From the NCBI GenBank assembly GCA_905213155.1, contig CAJMHI010000068.1:1-7524 (forward strand): DNA of 7,524 nt, written 5' to 3'. The notes beneath the pieces were generated by a model, which saw only the letters and a list, made by a program, of their open reading frames with translations, was not told where the DNA came from and ran no database searches. This DNA is from an uncultured Acidaminococcus sp. Its GTDB lineage: Bacteria; Bacillota; Negativicutes; Acidaminococcales; Acidaminococcaceae. Positions 6,084 to 7,524 of the stretch are shown here, piece after piece; positions within the stretch are counted from its first letter, which is position 1, and each line of letters begins with the position of its first letter. Position numbers and translations under genes: made by a program.

Positions 6084-7016
6084 CTATGTATGAGAAGCAA
6101 ATTTAGGAAGCAATTCCCCTTTAATGGCTTGTACAAATCCTTTTAGGATCCTTGAGGGAAAGGCAAGACGGTGACACACAAGGGATATGTCACTTGTAAG
6201 ATCCATGCCATGTACAGGCAAGATCCGCAGCTGTTTTTCAGGAGGTAAGGACTGGTTGATCTGACGGAGTTTCGGGAAGAAACTGCTGGCACAGAAACAG
6301 GCTCCTTCGCTTTGCCCCGCCAAAAGTAATTGGATCTCAAAATCTCCGATCGTCATTCTCTCATTTAGAGAAATACTGTAGGTTGCCAAAAACCGGTCAA
6401 TTTTCTGGCGGAAGTTTGAGATTGGGGGACTAAGCAGAAAGGAGAGACGAGATAAATCGCCTAGTTCAATTTCACCATTTTTAGTGACGACATCAGCTGC
6501 TTGCAGTACTTCGGCATTTGCGATCAAACAGATTGGCTCATGGAATAGGGGGATCTGGTGGAAATTGGGACTTTGATGGGCATCAATCCCCAAGAAAATA
6601 TCCAGCTCCCCGTTTTGTAGCATGGTTTCATTAGTAATTGTATCCTGTAAAAAGAGCTGAATGGTCACCTGAGGATACTGCTTCCGGTACCGGGCAAGGA
6701 TACCCGGAAACAGCACCCTGGCACGGGCCGAATGAATGCCAAAACGAATGACACCGTACGGTGCTTTTTCCCATTCCTGGAGCTGGTTCTGAAGCCCCTG
6801 CTCAAGAATCCGTATTTGCTGCAGGGTGTGGTAGAGGGCGGAACCTATCGGCGTGAGGGAGAATTTAGGGCGACGGAGGAAAAGTTTTCCATATTTCTTT
6901 TCCAACCGGGCGATATGATTGCTCAGATTCTGCTGGGACATAAATAGTTTTTCCGCTGCTTTTGAGATACTTTTCTCCTGGACTACCACAAGGAAATATT
7001 CTTCTGTGTTGAGCAT
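6084..7016 (-). CDS. LysR-family transcriptional regulator
   Basis: This 310-residue protein has the standard LysR layout. An N-terminal winged helix-turn-helix (about residues 1-60) includes KSISKAAEKLFMSQQNLSNH at 15-34 and the wing RRPKFSLTPIG at 48-58. A linker helix follows at ~60-85, then a periplasmic-binding-protein-like effector domain from ~88 to ~300, opening with GVIRFGIHSARARVLFPG. The ligand cannot be read from the sequence. The frame opens with a GTG at 7025, but the ATG at 7016 is preferred because AGGGG lies eight bases before it and the protein then begins MLNTEEYF, as LysR proteins do. It is divergent from the HMG-CoA lyase family gene, its most likely target. It converges on ilvD with only six bases between stops, so ilvD is a weaker candidate target. 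Confidence 0.92.
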   Translation of the reverse strand: MLNTEEYFLVVVQEKSISKAAEKLFMSQQNLSNHIARLEKKYGKLFLRRPKFSLTPIGSALYHTLQQIRILEQGLQNQLQEWEKAPYGVIRFGIHSARARVLFPGILARYRKQYPQVTIQLFLQDTITNETMLQNGELDIFLGIDAHQSPNFHQIPLFHEPICLIANAEVLQAADVVTKNGEIELGDLSRLSFLLSPPISNFRQKIDRFLATYSISLNERMTIGDFEIQLLLAGQSEGACFCASSFFPKLRQINQSLPPEKQLRILPVHGMDLTSDISLVCHRLAFPSRILKGFVQAIKGELLPKFASHT

Positions 7017-7024
7017 TAGAGGCA

Positions 7025-7029
7025 CCCCT
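7025..7029 (-). promoter_or_regulatory. Ribosome binding site deciding the lysR start
   Basis: Read on the - strand, AGGGG precedes the ATG at 7016 by eight bases. The alternative GTG start at 7025 overlaps this motif and has no other Shine-Dalgarno sequence before it. Confidence 0.7.
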
Positions 7030-7107
7030 ATTCTTTAACATACCATAGTGCGAAGAAACTACACGAAAATATTTAAAGTTACGATATATTTCATTTCTTT
7101 GTTTTGT

Positions 7108-7135
7108 ATTATACCACGCCTTACCCTGTTGTCAT
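7108..7135 (-). promoter_or_regulatory. Candidate lysR promoter
   Basis: On the - strand, ATGACA at 7135-7130 (five of six matches to TTGACA) is followed after 16 bases by a perfect TATAAT at 7113-7108. Transcription would start near 7100 and give a leader of about 85 bases before the ATG at 7016. The -35 box lies inside an inverted repeat, which fits autoregulation. No equally good promoter was found for the divergent lyase gene, as is common for LysR-activated promoters. Confidence 0.6.
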
Positions 7136-7152
7136 AGCTGTACTGACACAGG
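7125..7152. repeat. Imperfect inverted repeat, candidate LysR operator
   Basis: CCTGTTGTCA at 7125-7134 faces TGACACAGG at 7144-7152 across nine bases. The arms match over nine pairs with one unpaired T in the left arm; the core is TGTCA-N9-TGACA. It lies between lysR and the lyase gene and covers the predicted lysR -35 box. It does not give the textbook T-N11-A spacing on its axis, so assignment to LysR is by position. If transcribed rightward it would also form a hairpin in the lyase mRNA leader. Confidence 0.5.
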
Positions 7153-7201
7153 AAACACTGCATGGAAAGGCTTTTTGTTTGTAAAATAGGAGGAAAAAGC
7201 T

Positions 7202-7524
7202 ATGGAACTGCCAAAACAGGTTGTTGTATGTGAGGTAGGCTTACGGGATGGCTTGCAAAATGAGAAAAAGATTCTCACGGTAGCGGAAAAGCTGGAGATG
7301 ATCCACCGGCTGGAACAAGCTGGGGTAAAGGTGATTGAAGTGGGGTCTTTCATGCATCCCAAAGCTGTGCCCCAGATGGCGAATACGGATGAGGTCTATC
7401 GAAATCTTACACAGTTGGAAGGCGTGGAATACCGGGCTCTTGTTGCAAACCTAAAAGGGGTGGAGCGGGGGGGGTGCGGACAAAAACCTGGACACGAAAA
7501 CACCATCGTGAAGAAGAATGAGAT
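7202..7524 (+). CDS. HMG-CoA lyase family enzyme, 5' part (runs off the window)
   Basis: The visible 107 codons belong to the DRE-TIM metallolyase superfamily, HMG-CoA lyase branch, which cleaves 3-hydroxy-3-methylglutaryl-CoA to acetoacetate and acetyl-CoA. Matching features are VCEVGLRDGLQNEKK at 9-23, with the catalytic Arg15 and metal ligand Asp16, then GVKVIEVGSF at 41-50 with Glu46, PKAVPQMANTDEV at 53-65, and LVANLKG at 80-86. TAGGAGG at 7187-7193, eight bases before the ATG, fixes the start. After residue ~89 the protein stops resembling the family, at a run of eight G (7467-7474). Related lyases acting on other hydroxyacyl-CoAs share these motifs, so the exact substrate is open. It is divergent from lysR and probably controlled by it. 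Acyl-CoA or leucine catabolism is a reasonable but unproven role. Confidence 0.85.
   Translation, partial: MELPKQVVVCEVGLRDGLQNEKKILTVAEKLEMIHRLEQAGVKVIEVGSFMHPKAVPQMANTDEVYRNLTQLEGVEYRALVANLKGVERGGCGQKPGHENTIVKKNE

Noticed and set aside
6106..6122. Small GGAA-GCAA-TTCC hairpin followed by CCCTTT as an ilvD terminator
   Set aside because: A four-base stem with no real T tract, lying inside the lysR coding region; too weak to call.
7131..7157. Short resemblances to the E. coli lac leader / cloning-vector region (GTCATAGCTGT and ACACAGGAAACA)
   Set aside because: The matches are only 11-12 bases, in opposite orientations and not contiguous as in the vector, and the flanks are ordinary lysR-lyase spacer, so vector contamination is unlikely.
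7182..7187. TAAAAT as the -10 box of the lyase gene
   Set aside because: It would start transcription inside the ribosome binding site and has no -35 partner at normal spacing.

Overview
The window reads as ordinary chromosome of a Bacillota-type bacterium, possibly a Negativicute (Acidaminococcus/Phascolarctobacterium-like). This placement is an inference. It rests on strong AGGAGG-type ribosome binding sites, moderate GC content, a Thermus/Clostridia-type PyrE with a C-terminal CPLC motif, and a stand-alone AICAR transformylase of the kind I recall from Clostridia and Negativicutes. No transposase, phage, CRISPR or RNA genes were seen. I see no clearly undescribed multi-gene system; the most interesting signals are regulatory.

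Left block (57-2593, + strand): pyrF, pyrE and a purine gene form one tight operon. pyrF and pyrE overlap by ATGA, and the purine gene follows pyrE after 24 bases. PyrE makes OMP from orotate and PRPP, and PyrF decarboxylates OMP to UMP. The third gene encodes only the AICAR formyltransferase half of PurH, so IMP cyclohydrolase must be encoded elsewhere. The operon probably starts left of the window, since no promoter is visible, and it ends at a clear intrinsic terminator at 2555-2593.

Middle block (2641-6077, + strand): a 538-residue polytopic membrane protein of the DUF4153 type is followed by ilvD (dihydroxy-acid dehydratase of branched-chain amino acid synthesis). The 116 bases between them hold two inverted repeats and a candidate promoter. 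One repeat is a perfect 12-bp pair whose right arm is the ilvD Shine-Dalgarno sequence, suggesting translational control or a DNA operator.

Right block (6084-7524): a LysR-family regulator on the - strand ends 6 bases from ilvD and is divergent from a gene for an HMG-CoA lyase family enzyme, which runs off the right edge. The shared 185-bp spacer holds a good - strand promoter and an imperfect dyad overlapping its -35 box, which fits a LysR operator. The last ~55 bases of the lyase gene stop resembling the family at a run of eight G, so the sequence there may be faulty.

Three starts were set by ribosome binding sites instead of by the longest open frame: the DUF4153 gene (2641), ilvD (4374) and lysR (7016).
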